Made by a program: the position numbers and the translations under genes. Positions 1 to 6,613 of a stretch of DNA of 9,775 nucleotides are shown in pieces (position 1 is the first letter of the stretch; every line of letters starts with the position of its first letter). Under the pieces are notes generated by a model. The model did not search any database, was not told the origin of the DNA, and worked only from the letters and a program-made list of their open reading frames with translations. This DNA is from SAR324 cluster bacterium (GTDB lineage Bacteria; SAR324; NAC60-12). Location: positions 1 to 9,775 of the forward strand of contig JAPKDT010000067.1 in the NCBI GenBank assembly GCA_028822475.1. The letters are read 5' to 3'.

Positions 1-489
1 CTAACAGCGGAAAAAAATGAGATGCCTGCCGGTATGGGATTGCATCCATATTTTGTCCGGACACCACTTTCTATTATAACTGCAAAAACGGAAAAGATGT
101 GGGTCAATGATTCCGAAAATATACCGTTGCGTTTGCAATCAGTTCAGGAATCAGAATGCTTGTCTCAAGGTTTGAATGTCAATAAAAAAACATTAGATAA
201 TATTTTTAGCGGTTGGAATCGTGAAGTGCTGATTTCATGGCCGGAATGGAAAGCCTCTCTCAAAATATCTGCAGAAGTACCTTTGGATTTTCTGGTGATT
301 TTCACACCTCAGGATGAGGATTACTTTTGCGTGGAACCTGTCAGTCATGTGACTGATGCCTTTAACTTGCTGGACCGTGGAGATTCAGGGACTGGAGCAA
401 AAATTCTACTTCCGGATGAAATACTCGAAGCTAAAATTAGTTTTGTACCTGAACTGGATTCAAATAATTCAAGAATTGCAGCTAAATAA
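1..489 (+). CDS. Aldose 1-epimerase (galactose mutarotase) family protein, C-terminal part
   Basis: The reading frame is open from base 1, so the gene starts to the left of the window. The first visible Met (base 22) is internal, since codons for LTAEKNE precede it in frame. The visible 162 residues contain the family signature PAGMGLHPYF (bases 25-54), whose His (bases 43-45) matches the catalytic acid of aldose mutarotases. Near the C-terminus, CVEPVSHVTDAFN carries the Glu (bases 334-336) that matches the catalytic base. A DNIFSGWN stretch and a WP pair between them also fit the COG2017-type beta-sandwich fold. Members interconvert alpha and beta anomers of aldoses in the cytoplasm. Sugar specificity cannot be read from this fragment. 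The gene ends with TAA and is convergent with the leftward operon. No T-tract terminator follows directly. Confidence 0.85.
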   Translation, partial: LTAEKNEMPAGMGLHPYFVRTPLSIITAKTEKMWVNDSENIPLRLQSVQESECLSQGLNVNKKTLDNIFSGWNREVLISWPEWKASLKISAEVPLDFLVIFTPQDEDYFCVEPVSHVTDAFNLLDRGDSGTGAKILLPDEILEAKISFVPELDSNNSRIAAK

Positions 490-577
490 TAATTCTATTT
501 CAGCTATCCAAATATAGTAGTCGGAGACGATGTTGTCTAAAAAAATTAGCTAATCATCTGTTGTAATAATATCGTGA

Positions 578-694
578 ATGACTCTGATTCATTATGATGA
601 AGTGAAAATTCAAGCCAGAATTTGGAAGTGGGGTAATCTTTATTTAGAGAATAATCACAAGCTGTTTCCCATGATACTTGATCAATTTAATTGA
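578..694 (+). pseudogene. Possible remnant of a MazE/AbrB-type antitoxin (38 codons)
   Basis: The ORF runs from ATG 578 to TGA 692-694, with a stop codon directly upstream of the ATG. It contains IQARIWKWGN (residues 11-20), which resembles the N-terminal swapped-hairpin motif of MazE-type antitoxins (typically x-Q-x-R-I-x-K-W-G-N-S-L). The following LYLENNHKLFPMILDQFN only weakly resembles the usual ...RIPK.. continuation. The ORF stops at about half the normal length of around 75-85 residues. No toxin gene follows: the next sequence is short intergenic DNA and then the end of an opposing gene. There is no clear ribosome binding site. I infer a decayed antitoxin or a chance match. The K-W-G-N core is visible, but the family assignment is tentative. 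Confidence 0.35.
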
Positions 695-710
695 CATCAT
701 CCTCTGTCAA
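691..710. repeat. Short inverted repeat (hairpin TTGACA-N8-TGTCAA)
   Basis: Perfect 6-bp arms are separated by 8 bases, between two convergent genes. It could form a weak hairpin in transcripts from either side and perhaps helps 3'-end formation. It lacks a T-tract and has few G-C pairs, so it is not a classical intrinsic terminator. Confidence 0.3.
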
Positions 711-750
711 ATCGCCAGAAGAGACTTGCAGATTATAAGGATAAAAAATC

Positions 751-1605
751 TCACTTTGCAGCGTTAAGTAGCCAGTTATACTGATATTCGATTTCCAAAT
801 CATCCGCATGCAAATATTTCAGTTTTTTATTTGTTGAGTATCGCTGAAGATGTTTAATCACACCTTCTTCATTACCCCCAAAATCAGCCTGATACCATTC
901 ATATATTTTAGAAAGAATTAAATTTTCACCCTGGATTTTAACACCGCGGGGGTGATTGATGTAATCACGTGCTCCTTGCTCTAGGAGGGACTCTGTGTTG
1001 AGGTAGGTAAAGGCTTGTGGTAACAGATTTGGACAGCCAAGACTGGCGCAATTGAGCGCATAGTGAGTCCGCTTGTCTTTCCAAATTGGTCGCAGGATGC
1101 GGTGTTCAACATCATTCAGAGAAAGTTCTACTCCCTCCACAGAGAGCAAATCTTCATCCCAGGGACCAAAGCTAAAAAAACTGAATGAAATATTTGTAAT
1201 GGTCTCCAAAGGATAATGTTCCAAAATTAAATTGACAGTAGAAGCATTGTAAAGGTTGATCCAAAAGGCTCTTTGTTGTGGACGAGAAAAGCTAGAAACG
1301 GCTGTGCCTTCAAGATTTTTTAGATAATTATCTAAGAGGGCGCGGTCTTTTTCCGAAACACCGGCATATCTTAGTCTATTAATTCCGGAAATCGCAGAAC
1401 TTTCCGTATTCAGCGGATTGGTGACTAAATATTTTTCCAGGAAAATTTGCCAGGCTGAGTGGTCAATCACCTCATTGTTTTCAGCATTGTGGGTTTGCCA
1501 GCGTGGCCACAAGTCTGATTTTGGCGCGGAAAGAATTGTGGCAGTACCAATAAAAAGTGAAACAAGTACGAGGAAAATAAAGCGTAACATTATCTTGAGA
1601 TTCAT
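751..1605 (-). CDS. DUF547 domain-containing exported protein
   Basis: This 284-aa protein begins with a hydrophobic segment (residues 7-26, ending ...TATILSA), read as a Sec signal peptide or membrane anchor, so the domain should act outside the cytoplasm. The DUF547 core spans about residues 105-245, with RAFWINLYNAS (112-122), LSLNDVEHRILR (161-172), HYALNCASLGCP (181-192) and SKIYEWYQADFGG (232-244). Two Cys (186, 191) flank the ASLG core. The biochemical function of DUF547 is unknown. It is the last gene of the leftward run, 3 bp after the stop of the oxidoreductase gene. The ATG at 1605 has no obvious Shine-Dalgarno. An in-frame ATG at 1590 (residue 6, MLRFIF...) is an equally plausible start and gives a cleaner signal peptide. 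The family call is firm; the role is open. Confidence 0.85.
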   Translation of the reverse strand: MNLKIMLRFIFLVLVSLFIGTATILSAPKSDLWPRWQTHNAENNEVIDHSAWQIFLEKYLVTNPLNTESSAISGINRLRYAGVSEKDRALLDNYLKNLEGTAVSSFSRPQQRAFWINLYNASTVNLILEHYPLETITNISFSFFSFGPWDEDLLSVEGVELSLNDVEHRILRPIWKDKRTHYALNCASLGCPNLLPQAFTYLNTESLLEQGARDYINHPRGVKIQGENLILSKIYEWYQADFGGNEEGVIKHLQRYSTNKKLKYLHADDLEIEYQYNWLLNAAK

Positions 1606-1608
1606 AAA

Positions 1609-3045
1609 CTAACGTCGCCAAGAATGAAATATTTCGAGCCAGCGTAAAACTCCAGAAGGTGCGTGTTTCTTACGCCAGACACCAGCCAGCATTTTGTTGG
1701 CCTCAGAAAAGGTGGGATAAGGATGTATCGTACCCAAAATTTTGTTGAGCCCGATTCCGTGTTTCATAGCTAAAGTAAATTCCATCAGCAAATCTCCGGC
1801 ATGAGCACCGCATATTGCAGCGCCGAGGATTTTATCTTTTCCAGGCGGAGTAATGACTTTGACTTTTCCGTAATCCACACGGTCTGTGACTGCCCGGTCC
1901 AAATCATCGATTCCATAAGTTGTGACTTCATGCGGAATATTGTTTGCTTTTGCTTCATCCTCGCTGAGCCCAACCCGGGCCAGTTCAGGATCGGTGTAGG
2001 TACACCACGGAACTACAGAATAATCTACAGCAAATTTTTTGAAAGGTGCAAACAGCGCGTTGACGGTGGCATACCAAGCCTGGTGTCCGGCCATGTGAGT
2101 GAATTGATAGGGCCCTGCCACATCACCACAGGCGTAAATATTCGGGATACTGGAACGTAAATACTTGTCGACTTTGATAGTTTTATTTTTGTTCAATTCT
2201 ACACCCAGATTCTCCAGTCCAAAGCCGGAAGTGTTTGGGATACGTCCAACAGCGGACAAAATATGATCGACGTCCAAATACTTTTCTTCATCGTGTCTGG
2301 AATAATGTATGCGGGAAGTCTCGTCAATTTTTTCGATGCGGGTAATTCGTGCTTCATCGAGCAGAGTTATCCCGTCATTTGTAAAAGAATCGCAGATGAA
2401 CTGTACCATATCCGAGTCTTCGCGTTGTAAGATTCCACGATCTAGATTAAAAATTGTTACCTCAGAACCGAGTCTACTGAAAGCCTGCGCTAGTTCTGAA
2501 CCAATCGGTCCACCTCCTATTACGGCTAGATGTTTGGGTTGTTTGCGGAGTTGCCAGAGATTATCTGAATGTGAAAACGAGACATCTTCCAATCCGGGAG
2601 TAGGCGGGATAAAAGGTCGTGCACCGGTTGCCACCACAATGTTTTTTGTAGTCAAAACCCGACCATTGACTTCTACTTCATGCGGCGAAAGAATAGTTGC
2701 CTCGCCGATGTGACATTCAACACCGAGAGAGGAATAACGCTCCACGCTGTCATGCGGTTCTATTTTTGTGATGATGTCCTGTATACGTTCCATCACTTGT
2801 GCAAAATCAACTTCGTAATTCACATTTTTCAAACCGTAGAGGGAATGTTTTTTCATCATTTGAACGGCTTTAGCACTGCTGATGAGCGCCTTACTTGGAA
2901 CGCAGCCATTGTTGAGACAGTCACCGCCCATTTTATTTTTTTCAATCAAAGCGACTTTTGCTTTGACTGAAGCACCGATAAAAGAACTGACCAGTCCCCC
3001 GGCACCTGCACCGATAGCAATAAGATTAAAATCGGTTTTAGGCAT
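1609..3045 (-). CDS. FAD-dependent NAD(P)-disulfide oxidoreductase, MerA/lipoamide-dehydrogenase-like
   Basis: This 478-aa flavoprotein has the class I pyridine nucleotide-disulfide oxidoreductase plan. It has an FAD-binding GAGAGG (residues 12-17), a redox disulfide in GGDCLNNGCVPS (Cys43, Cys48), an NAD(P)-binding GGGPIG (177-182), a second FAD motif YACGDVAG (304-311) and a C-terminal dimerisation domain ending in HPYPTFSEANK (441-451). Such proteins are often labelled mercuric reductase. This one lacks an N-terminal HMA domain and the C-terminal Cys-Cys pair that handles Hg(II), and the His of the usual H-P-T motif is Tyr444. The substrate is therefore unknown and is probably a disulfide or quinone-type acceptor. 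An ORF extending to 3129 exists, but I chose ATG 3045: AGAGGA lies 7 bases upstream, the FAD motif then sits at the normal N-terminal place, and the longer form would overlap the upstream gene heavily. It overlaps the TVP38 gene by 8 bp. Confidence 0.88.
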   Translation of the reverse strand: MPKTDFNLIAIGAGAGGLVSSFIGASVKAKVALIEKNKMGGDCLNNGCVPSKALISSAKAVQMMKKHSLYGLKNVNYEVDFAQVMERIQDIITKIEPHDSVERYSSLGVECHIGEATILSPHEVEVNGRVLTTKNIVVATGARPFIPPTPGLEDVSFSHSDNLWQLRKQPKHLAVIGGGPIGSELAQAFSRLGSEVTIFNLDRGILQREDSDMVQFICDSFTNDGITLLDEARITRIEKIDETSRIHYSRHDEEKYLDVDHILSAVGRIPNTSGFGLENLGVELNKNKTIKVDKYLRSSIPNIYACGDVAGPYQFTHMAGHQAWYATVNALFAPFKKFAVDYSVVPWCTYTDPELARVGLSEDEAKANNIPHEVTTYGIDDLDRAVTDRVDYGKVKVITPPGKDKILGAAICGAHAGDLLMEFTLAMKHGIGLNKILGTIHPYPTFSEANKMLAGVWRKKHAPSGVLRWLEIFHSWRR

Positions 3046-3745
3046 TTGCTTTTCCTCTTTTTGCTTCAATGATTGAGATAAACTTTTTAACCAGCAACGG
3101 AAAAATTCCAAGCAGTACGAATGATCCAATTAGTGTTGGAGAAAGGATGTCGCCTAATGCTTCAATTTTTGCGAGTTCTGAACCGGCATTGATATAAACC
3201 AGTGTTCCCGGAAGCATTCCCAGTTGACTAACCCAGTAAAAGGTGGAAGTTCGTAATGGAGTCAGCCCTATCCCCATATTAATCACAAAAAATGGAACGA
3301 CCGGTAAAAGACGTAAAGTAAATAAATAGTAACCACCGTTCTTTTGTATGCCTGAATTTATGGTTTGCATTTGTTTTGCAAAACGTTCCTGTACCCAGTT
3401 ACGCAATAAATAGCGTGAGATTAACATGGCGAGTGTCGCACCAATGGTGCTGGCGAATGAAATCATTATTGTGCCTGTCAGTAATCCGAAAATCGCGCCT
3501 CCACCCAAAGTCATCCAAACTGCGCCTGGAAGTGAAAACGCAGTCAGGGCTACGTAACTCAGAAAATAACTTCCAAGTACGAGGATAGGGTTTTGCTCGT
3601 AATATAAAATGAATAAGGATTTTGAGGATTTTAGATATTCGAGATTCAGGTACTGCTGTAAATCGAAGGCGAAGAACAATGCTATGACAACGGAAAAATT
3701 CGTCATCAACATAATAATTTTGATTTGATTTTTCTTACCTGTCAT
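3038..3745 (-). CDS. TVP38/TMEM64 family inner-membrane protein (VTT/SNARE-associated domain)
   Basis: This is a 235-aa polytopic membrane protein. Hydrophobic segments lie near residues 10-28, 53-72, 74-112, 140-160, 168-187 and 200-225. The VTT (DedA-like) core shows FSLPGAVWMTLGGGAIFG (70-87), a Gly/Ala-rich helix followed by ISRYLLRNWV (109-118), and RLLPVVPFFVINMGIG (145-160) with the conserved R-x-x-P and P-x-x-x-x-N pattern, then QLGMLPGT (174-181). Relatives include DedA/TVP38 proteins, some of which are implicated in lipid scrambling or envelope homeostasis; the substrate here is unknown. The basic start MTGKKNQIK suits cytoplasmic N-terminal retention. Its 3' end overlaps the FAD oxidoreductase start by 8 bp, and TVP38/MerA-like pairs are common in bacteria, so a functional partnership is inferred. 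The ribosome binding site is weak (AGAG). Confidence 0.88.
   Translation of the reverse strand: MTGKKNQIKIIMLMTNFSVVIALFFAFDLQQYLNLEYLKSSKSLFILYYEQNPILVLGSYFLSYVALTAFSLPGAVWMTLGGGAIFGLLTGTIMISFASTIGATLAMLISRYLLRNWVQERFAKQMQTINSGIQKNGGYYLFTLRLLPVVPFFVINMGIGLTPLRTSTFYWVSQLGMLPGTLVYINAGSELAKIEALGDILSPTLIGSFVLLGIFPLLVKKFISIIEAKRGKANA
3053..3058 (-). promoter_or_regulatory. Ribosome binding site fixing the oxidoreductase start
   Basis: On the minus strand AGAGGA sits 7 bases before ATG 3045. It supports this start over the upstream in-frame ATG at 3129. It lies inside the 3' end of the TVP38 coding region, as expected for coupled genes. Confidence 0.7.
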
Positions 3746-3787
3746 TTATTTGAGGGCTCTAGTTTTAGTTTAATTCAGAAATTTCAA

Positions 3788-3803
3788 GAAACAGTCATGT
3801 TTC
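3788..3803 (-). terminator. Hairpin GAAACA-N4-TGTTTC at the nrtS stop codon (weak)
   Basis: Perfect 6-bp arms enclose a 4-base loop and include part of the nrtS stop codon. The leftward transcript continues TTTCTTG, so there is only a broken U-run and no G+C-rich stem. It could be a weak attenuator or an RNA stability element in the 56-bp gap between nrtS and the TVP38 gene, the widest gap inside the leftward run. Confidence 0.25.
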
Positions 3804-4056
3804 AGTTTGAAGGAAAATCTTCAGACAATTTGACACGCTTACCGTGCAAAGAACCCCATGTTGTGACACAGAAAGGGACACAATAAGTCAGCGAAACTTT
3901 AAGATAATTTAAAGAACCGCCTTCTAGAATAACATCGCCGTGATTAATCATGGTCAGGATTGTCCCAACTACCAATGCGGTCATTAAGGCTCTTTTTGGG
4001 GTGCCATGTCCAAAAGCTAATTGGAAAAAATCAGGATATAAAGTATTAGTTGTCAT
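3802..4056 (-). CDS. nrtS: NrtS-type nitrate/nitrite transporter
   Basis: This 84-aa small membrane protein has two hydrophobic segments, about residues 24-44 and 51-68. The conserved family pattern is visible: ALMTALVVGTIL..INHGD (23-41) and the second segment YLKVSLTYCVPFCVTTWG (51-68), followed by a short basic/acidic tail. NrtS proteins are compact inner-membrane carriers for nitrate and nitrite uptake, probably acting as oligomers. Length and both motifs match the family. No nitrate or nitrite reductase gene is in the window, so its pathway partners must lie elsewhere. The start at ATG 4056 is well supported by GAGGA 6 bases upstream. The gene overlaps the end of the preceding 51-aa ORF by 11 bp, which suggests translational coupling in the rlmN transcript. 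Confidence 0.82.
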   Translation of the reverse strand: MTTNTLYPDFFQLAFGHGTPKRALMTALVVGTILTMINHGDVILEGGSLNYLKVSLTYCVPFCVTTWGSLHGKRVKLSEDFPSN

Positions 4057-4201
4057 TTGTAATCCTCAGATATTCATTAATTAATAATGATGAACTTTTA
4101 AAAAGCCAGAAATTCACGCCAAAGCCACCATGTTCCTCTACCCACTTTGATATTTCCTCAAGCGGACTTTCCGGAGTAGAGCTTTTGTTAATGTCATCCA
4201 T
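4046..4201 (-). CDS. Unrecognised 51-aa protein between rlmN and nrtS
   Basis: This small ORF starts at ATG 4201, sharing one base with the rlmN stop (TGATG junction), and ends at TAA 4046-4048, 11 bp inside nrtS. The product starts MDDINKSSTPESPLEEISKW and has a polar, acidic N-terminal third. It continues with WVEEHGGFGVNFWLF (20-34) and ends LLINEYLRITNDN (39-51). The pattern of a charged head, a Gly/aromatic middle and a helical tail does not look like a transmembrane protein. A GGAAAG stretch lies a few bases upstream, within the rlmN coding region. I do not recognise the family. The tight overlaps on both sides and uninterrupted frame are the evidence that it is real; without it there would be an unexplained 144-bp gap in a compact operon. 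It could be an NrtS partner or regulator, which is only a guess from position. Confidence 0.6.
   Translation of the reverse strand: MDDINKSSTPESPLEEISKWVEEHGGFGVNFWLFKSSSLLINEYLRITNDN
4063..4067 (-). promoter_or_regulatory. Ribosome binding site of nrtS
   Basis: GAGGA on the minus strand lies 6 bases before the nrtS ATG and inside the 3' end of the 51-aa ORF. It is one of the better Shine-Dalgarno matches in the leftward run. Confidence 0.65.
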
Positions 4202-5307
4202 CAGCTTTCCATCTCAGTTGCTAAAAGTTGAATTTTACCAACATTTATTTCCGACTGGGATTTTTTAGTCACTACAAGTTGTCCGCACGCACCCTGGATG
4301 TCCTGCCCTTTTGAAATACGCAGAGGTGCGACAACATCATGATCAAGTAGATACTTTTGAAACTTCCTCGCCTGTTTTTGTGAAGGAGCCTGATATTTGT
4401 TTCCCGGATCAGAGTTGTACGGAATCAGGTTTATTTTGAACTTAAGACCATGTAACAAGCGTATTAAACCCTTTGCGTCTTCAATTGAATCGGTCAGATC
4501 ACGTATCAGAATATATTCAAATGTGATACGTCTGCGTGACTCCAAAGGAAATTCACGGCAAACTTTCATCAGTTGTTCCAGATTGTACGCATTATTGACA
4601 GGCATCAGTTTTGAGCGCACTTCGTCTGTTACACCATTGAGGGATATTGCGAGATTAGCTTTAATTTTTTCTTTACCGAAACTCCGAATTTTCGGTAAAA
4701 GTCCGGAAGTGGAAACAGTAATGCGTCGCTGTGAAAAATTGAATCCGTGTTCATCCGTCAGAATTTCAAGTGCCTGCATCAGGTTTTTATAATTATGAAA
4801 GGGTTCGCCCATTCCCATAAAAACGATATTCCGCAAAGTTTTTTCTTTCGGAAGATCCGCAGAGACTGCGAAAACCTGATCAATAATTTCTGAAGTTTTT
4901 AAATTCCGAATCAGACCCATCGTACCGGTCATGCAGAAATCACAGCCCATTCCGCATCCTACCTGAGATGAGACACAGACAGTATTGTGGCTCGTGTGCG
5001 GCATGAAAACCGATTCAATGCTCTTTCCGTCTTCCAGCAACAAACGGTACTTGATTGAACCGTCCTGCGAATGTTGCTCATCTGCCTTTTTGAGGGAACT
5101 GATCCAAAAATTCTCTTCAAGCAGTTTTCGGGTTTCCTTGCCTAAATTCAGCATTTCAGCGAAACTTCCCACCCTTTGCTGATAAAGCCAATAAAAAACC
5201 TGATCTGCACGAAAAGCCTGCACCTTTGCTTGTGACCCTGCTTTTTCATCCATCCACTCACGCAGATTCTGACGTGTCCAGTTTTTTATGTTGTAGAGTT
5301 TGGACAT
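4201..5307 (-). CDS. rlmN: 23S rRNA (adenine-2503-C2) / tRNA (adenine-37-C2) methyltransferase RlmN
   Basis: This 368-aa radical SAM enzyme matches RlmN over its full length. The [4Fe-4S]-binding CGMGCDFC is at residues 118-125 (Cys118, 122, 125). The methyl-carrying pair matches E. coli Cys118/Cys355: Cys111 in VCVSSQVGC (110-118) and Cys341 in IQGACGQL (337-344). MGMGEP (164-169) is the SAM-binding glycine motif, and ITVSTSGLLP and LAISLN (219-224) are further family signatures. RlmN methylates A2503 in the peptidyl-transferase centre and A37 of some tRNAs, affecting translation accuracy and sensitivity to antibiotics that bind there. The lysine-rich tail beyond the resolving Cys is short and normal. 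It is the first gene of the leftward run behind a good promoter (5353-5381). No Shine-Dalgarno is visible before ATG 5307, so the exact start is slightly uncertain. Its TGA overlaps the ATG of the next ORF. Confidence 0.96.
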   Translation of the reverse strand: MSKLYNIKNWTRQNLREWMDEKAGSQAKVQAFRADQVFYWLYQQRVGSFAEMLNLGKETRKLLEENFWISSLKKADEQHSQDGSIKYRLLLEDGKSIESVFMPHTSHNTVCVSSQVGCGMGCDFCMTGTMGLIRNLKTSEIIDQVFAVSADLPKEKTLRNIVFMGMGEPFHNYKNLMQALEILTDEHGFNFSQRRITVSTSGLLPKIRSFGKEKIKANLAISLNGVTDEVRSKLMPVNNAYNLEQLMKVCREFPLESRRRITFEYILIRDLTDSIEDAKGLIRLLHGLKFKINLIPYNSDPGNKYQAPSQKQARKFQKYLLDHDVVAPLRISKGQDIQGACGQLVVTKKSQSEINVGKIQLLATEMES

Positions 5308-5352
5308 TTAAAATTTCGAAATGTAACTATTTTTTTGATTATGTTATTCTTC

Positions 5353-5381
5353 ATGATAAGTAAATGCTTGTGTCTGGTCAA
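5353..5381 (-). promoter_or_regulatory. Sigma70-like promoter for the rlmN operon
   Basis: The minus strand has TTGACC (5381-5376), a 17-base spacer and TATCAT (5358-5353), each close to consensus and ideally spaced. Transcription would start near 5346, giving a leader of about 40 bases before ATG 5307. The 124-bp divergent gap must also hold the promoter of the rightward operon. Only weak candidates for it are visible, for example TGCTTG (5365-5370) with TATTTT (5389-5394). Confidence 0.6.
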
Positions 5382-5431
5382 GTACGAGTATTTTTGAGGC
5401 AAAAAAACTTAAGAGACAGATTGGTCAACAA

Positions 5432-6613
5432 ATGAAATGTTTAAAATGCGGATGGTCCAATTCAGACACTGCTGCTTATTGTCAAAACTGCCATTCATAT
5501 TTGGCGGAACCACCGGGAATGGAAGCTCTCAATACTTTCAAGTCACTAATATTAGCGTTGTTAGTCACTGGTATATTCTATCTTGTTTTTCCGATGCCTG
5601 TAATAAGGAGCGAATACTGGCAGCAGTTATTTTCCGGACGAATTTCAGAAACGATTTTTGCTCTCGTGCTCTGGTCATTATTTTTGATTTATTTCAAGTG
5701 GCTTCAGTTTCGTCAACAGCATCGGGCCTATGCGGCATTCAGAAATCAGCTACTTCATGACTCATTGTCAAATGGAATCTATGTGAAAGATGTGGACGAA
5801 CGCATCCTGGAAATCAGTCAGTATTTGCAAGAACAAAAAGTCAAAAAATTTCAGGACAGTGTTATTTTTCGGAGGGTACGCCGTACCTTAAAACATCTAA
5901 AAGCCATTCCGAAAAAAGAAGAAATAACTTCGATCCTGAATTATCAGGCAGAAATAGACCACAACCGCATGCAAAGCAGTTATGCTCTGCTAAATGTATT
6001 TATCTGGGCAATTCCAATTCTTGGATTTATCGGTACTGTTTTTGGTATTGGTCAGTCAATCGGAGAATTTTCGGATTTCATCCGCAGTACTAGCGGTACA
6101 GACTTGAACACGCAAATGCGTTCAGCCCTCGGCGGAGTTACAAGCGGTTTGTCCGTCGCCTTCAGCACCACATTTATCGCACTGGTTGGGGTAGTCCCTA
6201 TTATGATGCTCGCCTCTTCTCTGCGCAAACGTGAGGAAGATTTGCTACTAAGTGTTGAAGAATACTGCCTGGAAGATCTGCTGCCTAATTTACATGTACG
6301 TCCGGGAGATGAACTGCTGGAGGATGCGGTAGGTGGACATTTGGAGCAAATGGCAGAATTTTCCGAAAACTGGCGTAAACAGGTTTCTCCAGTACTTGAA
6401 TCAGTAGAGCGGCATTCAAAAGGTTTAGCCGCGCAAGTTGGTGGGTTACAGCCTTTGATTCAAAAATTCAGTGAATCTTTGTTTGAAGCAAAAGATGAAA
6501 TGAGTGAGCTTAATCAAGTTGAAAATAACAAAGAAAATTCCGCAAGTCGGAAAATAGCAGACTTGGAGGACGCAGATGAAACCTCAACCAACAGTCAAGC
6601 GTCAAATCAATGA
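5432..6613 (+). CDS. MotA/TolQ/ExbB-family membrane protein with N-terminal zinc ribbon
   Basis: This is a 393-aa protein. It opens with a zinc-ribbon module, Cys3-x2-Cys6 and Cys17-x2-Cys20. Two hydrophobic segments follow (about 35-54 and 74-91), then a charged cytoplasmic domain (92-183), then the MotA/TolQ/ExbB channel helices (about 184-208, IPILGFIGTVFGIGQSI, and 233-260, ALGGVTSGLSVAFSTTF). A long hydrophilic C-terminal tail (261-393) ends in a low-complexity acidic/Asn/Ser stretch. The four-helix layout resembles MotA more than three-helix ExbB and places the zinc ribbon in the cytoplasm. The GTV-x-G and T-x-GL-x-VA motifs make the superfamily call firm. No Asp or Glu lies within the two channel helices, unlike ExbB/TolQ. 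It overlaps the ExbD-like gene by 4 bp (ATGA), as expected for subunits of one complex. The ribosome binding site is poor. Confidence 0.85.
   Translation: MKCLKCGWSNSDTAAYCQNCHSYLAEPPGMEALNTFKSLILALLVTGIFYLVFPMPVIRSEYWQQLFSGRISETIFALVLWSLFLIYFKWLQFRQQHRAYAAFRNQLLHDSLSNGIYVKDVDERILEISQYLQEQKVKKFQDSVIFRRVRRTLKHLKAIPKKEEITSILNYQAEIDHNRMQSSYALLNVFIWAIPILGFIGTVFGIGQSIGEFSDFIRSTSGTDLNTQMRSALGGVTSGLSVAFSTTFIALVGVVPIMMLASSLRKREEDLLLSVEEYCLEDLLPNLHVRPGDELLEDAVGGHLEQMAEFSENWRKQVSPVLESVERHSKGLAAQVGGLQPLIQKFSESLFEAKDEMSELNQVENNKENSASRKIADLEDADETSTNSQASNQ

Larger units (their letters stand above)
490..750. other. Convergent intergenic region
   Basis: These 261 bases separate the stop of the rightward epimerase gene from the stop of the leftward DUF547 gene. 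They are AT-rich and have no long ORF on either strand. They hold a short MazE-like remnant (578-694) and a 6-bp-stem inverted repeat (691-710), both listed separately. I see no convincing G+C-rich, T-tailed terminator for either flanking gene and no tRNA-like fold. Confidence 0.6.

Noticed and set aside
524..544. Possible terminator AGAC-loop-GTCT followed by an A-run after the epimerase gene
   Set aside because: The stem is only 4 bp, and the homopolymer is A rather than T on the coding strand, so it cannot act as an intrinsic terminator for that gene.
691..710. TTGACA at the inverted repeat as a promoter -35 element
   Set aside because: No acceptable -10 hexamer lies 16-18 bases away on either strand, and no gene starts nearby.
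3046..3129. 28-residue N-terminal extension of the FAD oxidoreductase
   Set aside because: It would precede the normal FAD motif with unrelated sequence and overlap the TVP38 gene. A good ribosome binding site points to the ATG at 3045.
4050..4268. 72-codon open frame on the plus strand across the rlmN/nrtS junction
   Set aside because: It is antisense to rlmN, the 51-aa ORF and nrtS. Its composition is that of a shadow frame, and the minus-strand ORFs explain the region better.
5365..5394. Promoter for the rightward operon (TGCTTG, 18-base spacer, TATTTT)
   Set aside because: Both hexamers are poor matches and several alternatives in this AT-rich gap are as good, so I do not list it as a feature.
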